From: Deinococcus marmoris DSM 12784
Lineage (GTDB): Bacteria > Deinococcota > Deinococci > Deinococcales > Deinococcaceae
NCBI RefSeq assembly: GCF_000701405.1
Contig: NZ_JNIV01000072.1
Location: 1-23,654 of the forward strand
Reading direction: 5' to 3'
DNA: 23,654 bases
Shown here: in pieces, positions 11,066 through 18,886 of the stretch
Layout: every line of letters begins with the position of its first letter
Numbering within the stretch: position 1 is the stretch's first letter
The notes under the pieces: generated by a model
Seen by the model: only the letters and a program-made list of their open reading frames with translations
Database searches by the model: none
Told to the model about the DNA's origin: nothing
Position numbers and translations under genes: made by a program

Positions 11066-12244
11066 TCAGTCCTCGTCCTCCGGGTCACGGCTCTGGCTGG
11101 GCTTGATGGGTGACTGGGTGCGGTTCTGCTCCGGCGGCCCCTGCTCGCTGCTGTCGCGGGTCAGCCTGATCTCGATGGGTGCGCCGCCAAAATTCAGGCT
11201 GCGCTGCGGAAAGGGGATCTCGATCCCGGCCTGATCCATGGCAATTTTAATGCGGCGGTTGAACTCGCGGCCCACCGCGTACTGGCTCTTGGGCAGCACC
11301 TTGAACAGGGCGCGCAGGGTGATGCCGTCGGCGGCCAGTTGCGTGACGCCCTGAATGTCGGGTTCCTCCAGAAAGAATTTCTTCCACTCCTCGTCGGTGT
11401 ACAGTTCGTCGCTGACGGCCTTCAGGACGCGCAACGCCTCGTTGATGTTGGCCTGATAGGTCACGTCCACGGTGGCCACCACCCGGCTCCAGTCCTTGCT
11501 GCTCACGCTGACGGTGTTGATCTGGCCGTTGGGGATCAGGTGGACCGTGCCGTCCAGGGCACGCAGGGCGGTCAGCCGCAGGTTGAGTGTTTCCACGTTG
11601 CCGCTGAGGAGGCCGTTGTTGACGCTGATCACGTCGCCCACGCCGTACTGGTCTTCTAGGAGGATAAAAAAGCCGGTAAACACGTCCTTGATCAGACTCT
11701 GCGCCCCGAAGCCCACCGCCAGCCCCAGCACCGAGACCCCGGCCAGCAGGCTGGTGGCATTCACGCCCAGCGCCTGAAGGCCCGCGATCAGGCTGATGAT
11801 GACGATGACGACCTTGAGGGTACTTTCCACCACGCCTTTCAGGGTCTGCACGCGCACGTTGCGGCGGTTGAATTCTTCGTCCTCGGCCACGATGCGCTGG
11901 CTGAAGGTGCCCACCATCCGCCACGCGATCAGGGCCAGCGCGATGATCACCACGGCCTGTCCGGCGGTGTTGCGGAAGCCCTCGGCAATGCTCTGGCCCA
12001 GCCCGAACAGCACCGGGATATTGGGCAGGTAAATCTTGTAGGTGGCGTAGGCGACGTAGCCCACCACCACCACCACCAGCCACAGCCATTTCAGGGCCAG
12101 CAGCATGCGCGCCCCGACCTGATCACGCAGGGTTCGCAGCAGCAGGCGGCCAAATCGGTGAACGGCGTAGGAAATGACCAGCGCAATCGCCAGCCAGAGC
12201 CACACGCTGGGTTTGGACAGTTGGACGAGCAGGATTTCCAGCAT
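11066..12244 (-). CDS. Small-conductance mechanosensitive channel, MscS family
   Basis: This 392-residue channel opens under membrane tension to release solutes during osmotic downshock. Hydrophobic spans lie at about 3-25, 46-68, 90-110 and 140-160, and the conserved pore-lining helix follows (LLAGVSVLGLAVGFGAQSLI, then KDVFTGFFILLEDQYGVGD). The beta domain reads HLIPNGQINTVSV, and the C-terminal alpha/beta domain ends near 360. The last ~30 residues are a hydrophilic, acidic tail (SREPEDED-like). The start at ATG 12244 gives a hydrophobic N-terminus directly. No good Shine-Dalgarno site is seen. A 17-bp tandem repeat lies 41 bp upstream. Confidence 0.94.
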   Translation of the reverse strand: MLEILLVQLSKPSVWLWLAIALVISYAVHRFGRLLLRTLRDQVGARMLLALKWLWLVVVVVGYVAYATYKIYLPNIPVLFGLGQSIAEGFRNTAGQAVVIIALALIAWRMVGTFSQRIVAEDEEFNRRNVRVQTLKGVVESTLKVVIVIISLIAGLQALGVNATSLLAGVSVLGLAVGFGAQSLIKDVFTGFFILLEDQYGVGDVISVNNGLLSGNVETLNLRLTALRALDGTVHLIPNGQINTVSVSSKDWSRVVATVDVTYQANINEALRVLKAVSDELYTDEEWKKFFLEEPDIQGVTQLAADGITLRALFKVLPKSQYAVGREFNRRIKIAMDQAGIEIPFPQRSLNFGGAPIEIRLTRDSSEQGPPEQNRTQSPIKPSQSRDPEDED

Positions 12245-12284
12245 AACGGGAGCCAGTCTCTCACAAAGGGCCTGACGCCGGAAT

Positions 12285-12320
12285 GACAGTCAGGTGGGAA
12301 AGACAGTCAGGTGGGAAAGA
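12285..12320. repeat. 17-bp tandem duplication
   Basis: GACAGTCAGGTGGGAAA occurs twice in direct succession (12285-12301, 12302-12318), followed by the first two bases of a third unit. It lies between the divergent mscS and hypothetical genes. Confidence 0.9.
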
Positions 12321-12392
12321 ATGAGAGGCAGGCCCATGTACGTGCCGGATGAACTGTCCGTCTCGCCGCATGTGCTGCCCCCGCCGGCCCAC

Positions 12393-12398
12393 TAGACT
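12393..12398 (+). promoter_or_regulatory. Leaderless-type -10 box
   Basis: TAGACT is followed by seven bases and ATG 12406. It decides the start of the downstream small gene over the upstream in-frame ATG at 12349. Confidence 0.55.
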
Positions 12399-12405
12399 GC
12401 CCGGC

Positions 12406-12774
12406 ATGTCTCCCGAATCCAGCAAACCCACGAATGCCAAACCAGACGCCAGCAAACCAGATGCCAGTAAATCTGACAAGCCCATCTCTCCTGATGACCG
12501 CGCCCGCCTGGACCCGGTGTTCATGCAGGTGGTGCTGGACGTGCAGGCGCAGGTGCAGCAGACCCAGCCCGAAGGGGCCGGGAATCTGGCCGCCATGTTC
12601 CACAAGGAAACGATGGGCGACGCCCTCCAGGGTCTGGCCATGCTGATCGCGGGCTGGAACGAGAACCGCATCGACGGCGCGGGCCTGAGCCGGACCGTCA
12701 AGTCCCTGCGCGCCCTGGACCTGCCGGAACTGGCCGAGCGGATGCATAAACTGCGCCAGATCGACGAGGGATGA
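12406..12774 (+). CDS. Hypothetical small protein with Lys/Asp/Ser-rich N-terminus
   Basis: I do not recognise this 122-residue protein. The N-terminal ~28 residues are a repeated hydrophilic stretch (AKPDASKPDASKSDKP), probably disordered. The rest is helical (DDRARLDPVFMQVVLDVQAQVQ, LAAMFHKETMGDALQGLAML), with no signal peptide, membrane span or cysteines. The start at 12406 is supported by the TAGACT box seven bases upstream, and the gene has its own terminator, so it is likely a real monocistronic gene. It is probably a cytosolic protein restricted to Deinococcus and relatives; function unknown. Confidence 0.75.
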   Translation: MSPESSKPTNAKPDASKPDASKSDKPISPDDRARLDPVFMQVVLDVQAQVQQTQPEGAGNLAAMFHKETMGDALQGLAMLIAGWNENRIDGAGLSRTVKSLRALDLPELAERMHKLRQIDEG

Positions 12775-12779
12775 GCGGG

Positions 12780-12820
12780 AACGGGGAAGTGGCAGACGTT
12801 CTGGCCTCTTCCCGTTTCTT
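12780..12820 (+). terminator. Probable Rho-independent terminator
   Basis: AACGGGGAAG (from 12780) pairs with CTTCCCGTT (to 12816) with one bulged G. The inner GGCAGA/TCTGGCC arms extend the hairpin. A T-rich TTTCTT follows. It begins six bases after the stop of the small hypothetical gene. Confidence 0.65.
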
Positions 12821-12894
12821 CTGGAAGTTCGATTTTCCCGGAATTCAGATCAGGGCCTGACGCACAGGAACAGTCTGCTTTCCGACCCCAACAG

Positions 12895-13551
12895 TCACGG
12901 CCTCTTGCGCCGTGCCCGGAAGGTCAGCAGATCGGCGTACATGCGGGTTCTGGCCCACGCGCCGTTCCAGAACCCGCGTTTCTTCTCCTTCAGCACCTGC
13001 CCCACCTGCGGCAGTTCTATGTAATCCCAGCGCGCCCCGGAACTTTTCAGGTGCGCGGTGATGGCCGGTTCGGGCCAGCGTTCCTCGCCCAGATGCGGCA
13101 CGGCCAGCAGCAGGTCACGGCGGCAGACCCGTTGCCCGCTCAGGTTCGGCGTCAGTTTGTTGCCCCAGTCGGTCACGAAACCGCCGCCCTCGAAGACCCC
13201 GATGCTCATGTCCAGTCTGCCGTCCAGCACGGGCCGCAGCATCTGCTGAAGGTGGTCCAGCGTCAGGCCGGTCAGATCGGCGTCCAGCATCACGATGAAT
13301 TCGGCGTCGGTGGCGTCCAGCGCCGTGCGAAGGGCCGCGCCCTTGCCGACGTTCTCGCTCAGTTCCACCACTCTGGCCCCCGCCGCGCGGGCCACCGCCG
13401 CCGTATCGTCGTCGCTGCCGTCGGAGGCCACCACCACGTCCGGCGTGAGCTGAAGGGCCACGCGCACCACCTCTGCCACCGTTCCGCCCTCGTTGTAGGC
13501 AGGAATAACAGCCGCCACGGACGGGGCTTTCGGGGCGCGCGGGTCCGGCAT
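12895..13551 (-). CDS. Family 2 glycosyltransferase (GT-A fold)
   Basis: This 218-residue glycosyltransferase probably transfers a sugar from a nucleotide-sugar donor to a lipid or glycan acceptor. Family features are AAVIPAYNEG (13-22), ASDGSDDDT (42-50), the NVGKG motif (67-71) and the metal-binding Asp-Ala-Asp (90-92). It lacks membrane spans, and the size resembles short dolichyl-phosphate-mannose-synthase-like or glucosyl-3-phosphoglycerate-synthase-like enzymes; donor and acceptor are unknown. The start is placed at ATG 13551 rather than the in-frame ATG at 13560, because a TACCAT -10 box covers the upstream ATG with seven bases to 13551. It diverges from argS. Confidence 0.88.
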   Translation of the reverse strand: MPDPRAPKAPSVAAVIPAYNEGGTVAEVVRVALQLTPDVVVASDGSDDDTAAVARAAGARVVELSENVGKGAALRTALDATDAEFIVMLDADLTGLTLDHLQQMLRPVLDGRLDMSIGVFEGGGFVTDWGNKLTPNLSGQRVCRRDLLLAVPHLGEERWPEPAITAHLKSSGARWDYIELPQVGQVLKEKKRGFWNGAWARTRMYADLLTFRARRKRP

Positions 13552-13558
13552 GTCACGC

Positions 13559-13564
13559 ATGGTA
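13559..13564 (-). promoter_or_regulatory. Leaderless-type -10 box of the glycosyltransferase gene
   Basis: TACCAT on the minus strand overlaps the upstream ATG (13560) and stands seven bases before ATG 13551, so the downstream ATG is probably the real start. Confidence 0.45.
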
Positions 13565-13621
13565 CGGCGAAGGGGGTCCGCTCTGACAGATGGGGCCGGA
13601 GTGTAAAGGCTCCGTCTGCCC

Positions 13622-13627
13622 TAAACT
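13622..13627 (+). promoter_or_regulatory. Leaderless-type -10 box of argS
   Basis: TAAACT is followed by eight bases and ATG 13636. No Shine-Dalgarno sequence precedes the start. Confidence 0.55.
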
Positions 13628-13635
13628 CCACTGTT

Positions 13636-15465
13636 ATGGACCTCAAGGCACAACTCAAAACCGCTGTGGAAACGGCGGCGCAGCAACTGGGCGCAACTGT
13701 GGACGCCGCCATTCAGGAAACCCCGGCGGGCAAGGCCGGGGACTACGGCACCCCCGCCGCCTTTCTGATCGCCAAGACCATCGGCGGCAACCCGGCGCAG
13801 ATCGCCGCGCAACTGGCACAGACCGTGCAACTTCCCCAGGGGATTAAAAAGGTCGAGGCAGCGGGGCCGTTCCTGAACTTCTTCGTGGACGTGGGCGCGT
13901 TCGTGCGCGGTGTGGTGGAAAAGCCTTTCGAGATGCCCCGCCTGAGCGGCAAGGTGGTCATCGAACACACCTCGGTCAACCCCAACAAGGAACTGCATGT
14001 GGGTCACCTGCGAAACGTCGTGCTGGGCGACAGCATGGCCCGCATCTTCCGCGCCGCTGGGCAGACGGTGGAGGTGCAGAATTATATCGACGACACCGGC
14101 AGACAGGCCGCCGAATCCATCTTCGCCGTGAACCACTATGGCCTGAAGTGGGACGGCGTGCAGAAGTACGATCACTGGCTGGGCGAGGGTTACGTGCGCC
14201 TGAACGCCGATCCGGCCAAGCCCGAACTGGAACCCGGAATCCGCGAGATCATGCACCGTCTGGAAGCCGGGGAACTGCGCGCAGAGGTGGAAAAGGTGGT
14301 CCACGCCCATCTGGTCACCTGCTTTCGCCTGGGCGCACGCTATGACCTGCTGGCCTGGGAATCGGACGTGGTGGGCAGCGGTTTCCTGGGCCACGGGCTG
14401 AACATCCTGGAGGGCAGCCCCTTTACCTCCTGGCCCACCGAGGGTAAATTCGCTGGAGCGTTCGTAATGGACGTGTCGGCGTTCATGCCCAATCTGGAAG
14501 AGTCCAACGTCGTGCTGCGCCGCAGTGACGGAACCGCCATGTACGTCGCCAAGGATGTGGGCTACCAGTTCTGGAAGTTCGGGCTGTTTGAGGGTATGAA
14601 ATTCAAGCCCTTTGCCACCGATCCCGATGGCCGCACCGTCTGGACCAGTGCGCCGGACGGTCAGCCGGATACAGAGGGGCGTTTCGGCCATGCCGATGAG
14701 GTCATCAACGTGATTGACTCACGCCAGGATCACCCGCAGAAGATCGTCAGGGCGTCGCTGGGTGTGGCCGAACAGCCGGAGAAGGAAGACCGCAGCATTC
14801 ACCTGTCCTACGCCTTCGTGACGCTGGAGGGCCAGACCATCAGCGGACGCAAAGGGGTGACGGTCAGCGCGGACGCGGCGATGGACGAGGCGCAGAAGCG
14901 GACCCTGGCGGTGCTGGCCGAAATCAACCCTGAACTCTCACAGCGCGAGGACGCCAACGAGATCGCCCGCCGCATCGGTCTGGGTGCGATCCGCTTTGCC
15001 ATGCTCAAGGCCGAACCGACGCGCAAGATCGACTTCCGCTGGGAGCAGGCGCTGGCCCTGAACGGCGACACCGCGCCGTATATCCAGTATGCGGCTGTCC
15101 GCGCCGCCAGCATTCTCCGCAAGGGGCAGGAGGCTGGATACGCGATTGATGGTACGGGGGCGGACTGGGACGCCCTGCCAGACGCTGATCTTACCCTCGC
15201 CAAACAGGTGGCGAAGCTGCCCGAAATTGTTGCCCAGAGCGTGCACGTTCACTCGCCGCATGTGGTTGCCCAGTATGCTCTGGACCTGGCAACTTCCTTT
15301 AACGCCTGGTTCAACGCCAAGGATAAAAAGGGCAAGCCCGCCACCAACGTCCTGCAATCTGAGGAAGGTCTGCGTGAAGCACGGCTGGCCCTGGTCGCCC
15401 GCCTGCGTCAGGCGTTCGAGGAAACGCTGGACCTGATCGGCATCGAGATTCCGGCAGCGATGTGA
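13636..15465 (+). CDS. argS: Arginyl-tRNA synthetase
   Basis: This class I synthetase (609 residues) charges tRNA-Arg with arginine. The N-terminal additional domain (1-105) contains GDYGTPAAF. The HIGH signature is HVGH (121-124), in a VNPNKELHVGHLRN context typical of ArgRS. The KMSKS equivalent is the degenerate SGRKG (403-407), as in many ArgRS. Further family blocks are YIDDTGRQ, the FRWEQALALNGDTAPYIQYAA motif, and the C-terminal DALR anticodon-binding domain with FNAWFN. The open frame extends far upstream, but ATG 13636 fits the family N-terminus and has a TAAACT box eight bases before it. Length is normal for the family. Confidence 0.97.
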   Translation: MDLKAQLKTAVETAAQQLGATVDAAIQETPAGKAGDYGTPAAFLIAKTIGGNPAQIAAQLAQTVQLPQGIKKVEAAGPFLNFFVDVGAFVRGVVEKPFEMPRLSGKVVIEHTSVNPNKELHVGHLRNVVLGDSMARIFRAAGQTVEVQNYIDDTGRQAAESIFAVNHYGLKWDGVQKYDHWLGEGYVRLNADPAKPELEPGIREIMHRLEAGELRAEVEKVVHAHLVTCFRLGARYDLLAWESDVVGSGFLGHGLNILEGSPFTSWPTEGKFAGAFVMDVSAFMPNLEESNVVLRRSDGTAMYVAKDVGYQFWKFGLFEGMKFKPFATDPDGRTVWTSAPDGQPDTEGRFGHADEVINVIDSRQDHPQKIVRASLGVAEQPEKEDRSIHLSYAFVTLEGQTISGRKGVTVSADAAMDEAQKRTLAVLAEINPELSQREDANEIARRIGLGAIRFAMLKAEPTRKIDFRWEQALALNGDTAPYIQYAAVRAASILRKGQEAGYAIDGTGADWDALPDADLTLAKQVAKLPEIVAQSVHVHSPHVVAQYALDLATSFNAWFNAKDKKGKPATNVLQSEEGLREARLALVARLRQAFEETLDLIGIEIPAAM

Positions 15466-15555
15466 GAGTAGAGGTGCGTTGGGAATGAAAGCGTGTGGGC
15501 CTTTAGCCCTGCTTTTTCAACGTTCTTGGCCTTGCCGTAGCGTAGGGTTGTGCGC

Positions 15556-16371
15556 TCAGGACAGGGCATCGGTTGAGCCATCAGAAGTCCACTGCTGCAC
15601 GGCGAAATCTACCAATGCCCGCTGGCACATGAGTTTCGCGGTGGCCGAGCCGACGGTTCCCACCGTGACCGCCCCACTGCTCTCAAAGGAGGCTTTCACG
15701 GGTGAGAAGGCCTCCTCGTCGTAATCGCACTCGTCGAAAGTCACCCACTGCGGCTGTCCGTCCACAAAAATAGAGCTGCTGAATTGCACGGTGGACTGCT
15801 TCCCGGACCGGACCTCCGCGAGATGCAGGCTGGTGTTGTTCCCGGTCCCCAGGAGCAGCACCCGCCCATTCAGGTCATACACGCGGGCCAGGGGTGAACC
15901 TTCGCCGAGCGAGAATGTCAGGGGATGGTCCGCCGTGATGAATTCGGCGTGCCTGCCCCACGCGGCAAACGAACTATGCGGGTGATCGCTGCGCCTGGCG
16001 TCCGGCCACGTTCTGAGCAGTTCAGCAGTGCGGCCCATTCCGCGCGAGGGTGTCAGCGCCGGATCGAAGGCGGGCATTTCGGCCCGGATGGTGGCCCACC
16101 AGGACGGCGGAACAGCGAACCTGCGCCAGTCTGCCGGATCGGTCAGGTGCAGGGTGAATGTGGGCATGACAATCGTTCCGGCTGATGTCACGGCGTCCTG
16201 AAGCGCCTGAATCACGGCCACCGGCCCGCCCGCCACCCAGCCCAGGCTGCTCAGGCTGACGTGGACCATCAGGACATCACCCACCCCCACCCCCAGTTCG
16301 CGCAGGTCGGCGGCGAGGCTAGTGCGGGTGCGCGGTGTGTCTGCCCGTGCAATAGCTTCTGTTTCTGTCAT
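15556..16371 (-). CDS. AAC(3) family N-acetyltransferase
   Basis: This 271-residue enzyme is of the antibiotic N-acetyltransferase fold (aminoglycoside 3-N-acetyltransferase/YokD family), which uses acetyl-CoA. Family segments seen are MVHVSLSSLGWVAGG (35-49), GTIVMPTFT, the conserved SDHPHSSFAAWG (128-139), GEGSPLARVYDLNGRVLLLG, and NTSLHLAEV with His183 and Glu186. Chromosomal members in non-producers often have unknown natural substrates, so aminoglycoside resistance cannot be assumed. ATG 16371 has a GAAGGA Shine-Dalgarno six bases upstream, unlike most neighbours. It converges with argS (90 bp between stops). Confidence 0.88.
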   Translation of the reverse strand: MTETEAIARADTPRTRTSLAADLRELGVGVGDVLMVHVSLSSLGWVAGGPVAVIQALQDAVTSAGTIVMPTFTLHLTDPADWRRFAVPPSWWATIRAEMPAFDPALTPSRGMGRTAELLRTWPDARRSDHPHSSFAAWGRHAEFITADHPLTFSLGEGSPLARVYDLNGRVLLLGTGNNTSLHLAEVRSGKQSTVQFSSSIFVDGQPQWVTFDECDYDEEAFSPVKASFESSGAVTVGTVGSATAKLMCQRALVDFAVQQWTSDGSTDALS

Positions 16372-16478
16372 CCTCAGTCCTTCGCCAGCCCAGGTCCAAG
16401 ATGGAGACCCATCTGCACAGATTCAGGGCATTGGGATGGTCTGTGAAGAGGTTACCGCCAGGCAGGATACGCCACATA

Positions 16479-16502
16479 CGCCGGGTGGCTTATGGCCCGG
16501 CG
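16479..16502. other. Short GC-rich hairpin, possible terminator or pause
   Basis: CGCCGGG (16479-16485) and CCCGGCG (16496-16502) pair around a 10-base loop, without a T-run. It lies in the 194-bp gap between the hydrolase and acetyltransferase genes (both minus strand); nothing else is recognisable in that gap. Confidence 0.3.
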
Positions 16503-16565
16503 TGAGACTCGCCCCCTGAACCTGCGCCGAGCAATCTGGGTCCGACTCTCACATTACTGCTGGCT

Positions 16566-17501
16566 CTATTTGACGGCCTTGACCGTGTCTCGCCCTTCCA
16601 GCCGTTTGTAGAAGGCCACCAGCTTCTGTGCCATGTTCGGGGTAAAGCGGTTGCCGCCCAGGTGGGGGCCGGTGAGAGAGATGAATTCGCTGGTGCCCAG
16701 GGCGGCGTGCGGGTACAGGCGTTCGCCGTTGGTCAGGGCCGGAACGGTGCCGTCGTTGACGCTGGCGGCCACGAACAGCGGCAGGTACGGCGCTTTGAAG
16801 GTCTGCATCAGTGGGTCCAGCCCCGGCGGCGGCTCATTGGGCGTGCCGTAGGCCGCGCTGATCTCCTTGCGGCGGGCGGGCGAGGCGCTCCAGGCCGCTC
16901 GCAGGTCCGTCCAGGCATCGATCAGAGCGACGCCGCCCACCCGGTAGGGGCTGCCGGGCAGGGCACTCCGAAGGGCCATCAGGCCGCCCATGCTGACGCC
17001 CAGGGCGTAGGTGCTTCCATTCCAGGAAAACCGCTTGAGGGCCTGCGCGTGGACCTGCCCCACTTCCTTGAGGGCGCTGGGGCTGCCCCAGGTGGTCAGG
17101 CCGCCGTCTCCACTGAGCAGGACGGCAAAATGTGCGTCCAGCAGGGCGTCGATCAGCACCCGGAAGGTCGCGCTGTCGCGCAGACGGGTCGCACTCTGGT
17201 TGCGCGGGTGCGAGACCACCACCAGCGGGCAGGGCAGGTAGGTACAACTGTCGGGAATACGCAGCAGCGATTCGCGCCCCGCAGCGCCCAGCGGCAGCCA
17301 GTCCACCGGCTGAGGGGCAGTACCGGGCGGCAAAGTCCCTGGCGGAAACGCGGACGAGAAACCGGCCCCGGTGGCGGTCCCGGTTCCAGTCGCGGCCCCG
17401 GCGGGGTGGGTGCCAGGGGGAAAGAAGGACGGGACGCTGGCCCTGGCCCCGGAAAGAACGGACAGGGCCACAAACGCAATCAAAGGAAGAAACCGACTCA
17501 C
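16566..17501 (-). CDS. Secreted alpha/beta hydrolase (esterase/dienelactone-hydrolase-like)
   Basis: This 311-residue exported hydrolase has a signal peptide (SRFLPLIAFVALSVLSGARA) that begins right at GTG 17501. This start is preferred over ATG 17546 for that reason, and because a TAAAGT box lies ten bases upstream. After the signal comes a low-complexity linker with a repeated FPPGT motif and Thr/Gly-rich residues. The catalytic triad is probably Ser170 (GVSMGG), Asp250 (VNDGTVP) and His280 (TGPHLGG). Two cysteines (CTYLPC) could form a disulfide. The substrate is unknown. It lies 94 bp downstream of the acyltransferase gene on the same strand. Confidence 0.82.
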   Translation of the reverse strand: MSRFLPLIAFVALSVLSGARASVPSFFPPGTHPAGAATGTGTATGAGFSSAFPPGTLPPGTAPQPVDWLPLGAAGRESLLRIPDSCTYLPCPLVVVSHPRNQSATRLRDSATFRVLIDALLDAHFAVLLSGDGGLTTWGSPSALKEVGQVHAQALKRFSWNGSTYALGVSMGGLMALRSALPGSPYRVGGVALIDAWTDLRAAWSASPARRKEISAAYGTPNEPPPGLDPLMQTFKAPYLPLFVAASVNDGTVPALTNGERLYPHAALGTSEFISLTGPHLGGNRFTPNMAQKLVAFYKRLEGRDTVKAVK

Positions 17502-17511
17502 AACGTTGCCG

Positions 17512-17517
17512 ACTTTA
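17512..17517 (-). promoter_or_regulatory. Possible -10 box of the hydrolase gene
   Basis: TAAAGT on the minus strand lies ten bases before GTG 17501. This is two or three bases more than the other leaderless candidates in the window, so it would give a leader of only a few nucleotides. Confidence 0.3.
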
Positions 17518-17574
17518 GCGCGCCGGGCCTCACGCCAGACTGACATGGCCGGGCGGTGGCCTGCGGGCCGTCCG

Positions 17575-17604
17575 TGTTCAGCGCCCGGCCCATGTTCAGC
17601 GCCC
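17575..17604. repeat. 12-bp direct repeat at the acyltransferase 3' end
   Basis: TGTTCAGCGCCC occurs at 17575-17586 and 17593-17604 (period 18). The second copy includes the acyltransferase stop codon. Confidence 0.7.
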
Positions 17605-18801
17605 AAAGAGCAGCCTGCTCAGGCGGGTCTCTACCAGCAGCAGGGCCAAGATGGCGGGCAGCAGCAGGGCCAGCAGGAAATAGCCCACAATGGTCAGCGC
17701 GAAGACCAGCGGGTCGCCGCCCGGCGCGTGCATGGTTTCCAGCGTTTGCAGGATCGCCGGATGGATCAGGTAGATCTGGAGGCTGAACATGCCGGTGATG
17801 CCCAGGGCCACCCGCCACGCTCCCGCGAAGCGTTGCAGGCTGTACGCCACCCCCAGCACGCTCAGGGCCATCAGGGTGGTGTAGGCCCAGCTCAGCCCCG
17901 AATAGATGATCGGCGTGACGGCCTCGCCGCGCACGTAGGCCAGCGCCTGTGGCATGTACAGCGTGTAGGCCAGGGCCGCCGCCGCAATCAGGAACACCCG
18001 GTTCTTGCGCCACCAGGCCGGGAACTCGTCCAGGCGTGCGCCCACTGCCACACCCACTGTGACCGGCAGCATGTACCACAGCACGGTACTGGCCGGAAAG
18101 GGCAGCCGCAGAACCTCGCGGTTGAGCAGATAGAGGCCCAGTTGCAGCGCCGCGCCGATCAGCAGCGCCAGCACGATTGGCGGCCTGCGGCGGGCCAGCG
18201 GCAGCATCAGCGGAATCACCAGATACACTTCCAGCGCCACCAGCAGGAAATAGAGGTGGTAACTGGCCTTGCCGTATTGCAGGTAGAACAGCCACTTGTC
18301 GGGATCGGTCAGGGTTTCCGGCGGGCGCTGCCCGGTCCAGACGTACCACGCGATGTACAGCCCGGACCACAGCAGATACGGCCACGCCCCACGCGTGACC
18401 CGCCGGAAGAAATAACGCCCCGGCCTGAAATTCTTCAGCAGGCTGCGGGTCAGCACCACCGCCGACAGGAACACGAAGGCGGGCACGGCAAAATGCAGCG
18501 TGCGGTTGATCAGTTGCAGCAGCAGGAAGCTCAGGGTGTCGGGCACCGCGTAGCGTAGCGCCAGGCCGGAACTGTGGTGGGCCACCACCTCCAGGATGGT
18601 GATGCCACGGAACAGGTCGATGGCCGTCAGTTTTGATGGTCTACCGTGCAGATCAACCGGCTCGGCCTCCGAGGGGGGGGTCAGTTCTTCCAGGGCAGAA
18701 TCTTCCAGAGCAGAGTCTTCCAGGGCAAAGTCGAATTCAAGGCCGTCCGGCGGGCGCTGCGGCTCCGGCTCGGTGGGGATGGGAAAACGAATCTGGGTCA
18801 T
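17596..18801 (-). CDS. Acyltransferase family 3 integral membrane protein (OafA/YrhL-like)
   Basis: This 401-residue multispanning protein probably O-acylates a surface polysaccharide or lipid. About ten hydrophobic spans cover residues 60-395. The family signature at the first span is LTAIDLFRGITILEVVAHH, with the HH pair thought to be catalytic; FAVPAFVFLSAVVLTRSLLKNF, with the basic RRVTR stretch downstream, also fits. The N-terminal ~55 residues are acidic and contain a repeated ALEDS unit. That segment's DNA has a 15-bp tandem repeat and a C8 tract, which could shift the frame by slippage. ATG 18801 lacks a Shine-Dalgarno site. A TAGACT box lies 25-30 bases upstream, implying a short leader. 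Confidence 0.9.
   Translation of the reverse strand: MTQIRFPIPTEPEPQRPPDGLEFDFALEDSALEDSALEELTPPSEAEPVDLHGRPSKLTAIDLFRGITILEVVAHHSSGLALRYAVPDTLSFLLLQLINRTLHFAVPAFVFLSAVVLTRSLLKNFRPGRYFFRRVTRGAWPYLLWSGLYIAWYVWTGQRPPETLTDPDKWLFYLQYGKASYHLYFLLVALEVYLVIPLMLPLARRRPPIVLALLIGAALQLGLYLLNREVLRLPFPASTVLWYMLPVTVGVAVGARLDEFPAWWRKNRVFLIAAAALAYTLYMPQALAYVRGEAVTPIIYSGLSWAYTTLMALSVLGVAYSLQRFAGAWRVALGITGMFSLQIYLIHPAILQTLETMHAPGGDPLVFALTIVGYFLLALLLPAILALLLVETRLSRLLFGR
18673..18680 (-). repeat. C8 homopolymer inside the acyltransferase gene
   Basis: Eight consecutive G on the plus strand are C8 in the coding sense, encoding Thr-Pro-Pro around residue 41. Loss or gain of one base would truncate the protein before its first membrane span. 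Confidence 0.85.
18687..18731 (-). repeat. 15-bp tandem repeat, three copies, in the acyltransferase gene
   Basis: Three near-identical 15-bp units on the plus strand (CTTCCAGGGCAGAAT, then variants at 18702 and 18717) encode the repeated ALEDS peptide. The unit is a multiple of three, so copy-number change keeps the frame. Confidence 0.85.
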
Positions 18802-18827
18802 GGGAAGGTGCGCGTGCGCTGAACGCA

Positions 18828-18833
18828 GTCTAG
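18828..18833 (-). promoter_or_regulatory. Possible -10 box of the acyltransferase gene
   Basis: TAGACT on the minus strand lies 26 bases before ATG 18801, giving a short leader without a Shine-Dalgarno sequence. Confidence 0.35.
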
Positions 18834-18886
18834 AGGATTTGCTGGACGCGTCGGCGTTCCGGTGGGGTCATCCACAAGGCTCCGTC

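Noticed and set aside
12240..12246. TATGCT overlapping the mscS start codon as a leaderless -10 box
   Set aside because: No ATG or GTG follows at 6-8 bases in frame; the MscS N-terminal helix needs the ATG at 12244.
13051..13635. 195-codon upstream extension of argS
   Set aside because: It covers the antisense of the glycosyltransferase; family N-terminus and a -10 box place the start at 13636.
15490..15516. Weak hairpin GGGC/GCCC followed by TTTTT after argS
   Set aside because: The stem is only four base pairs; not enough to call a terminator.
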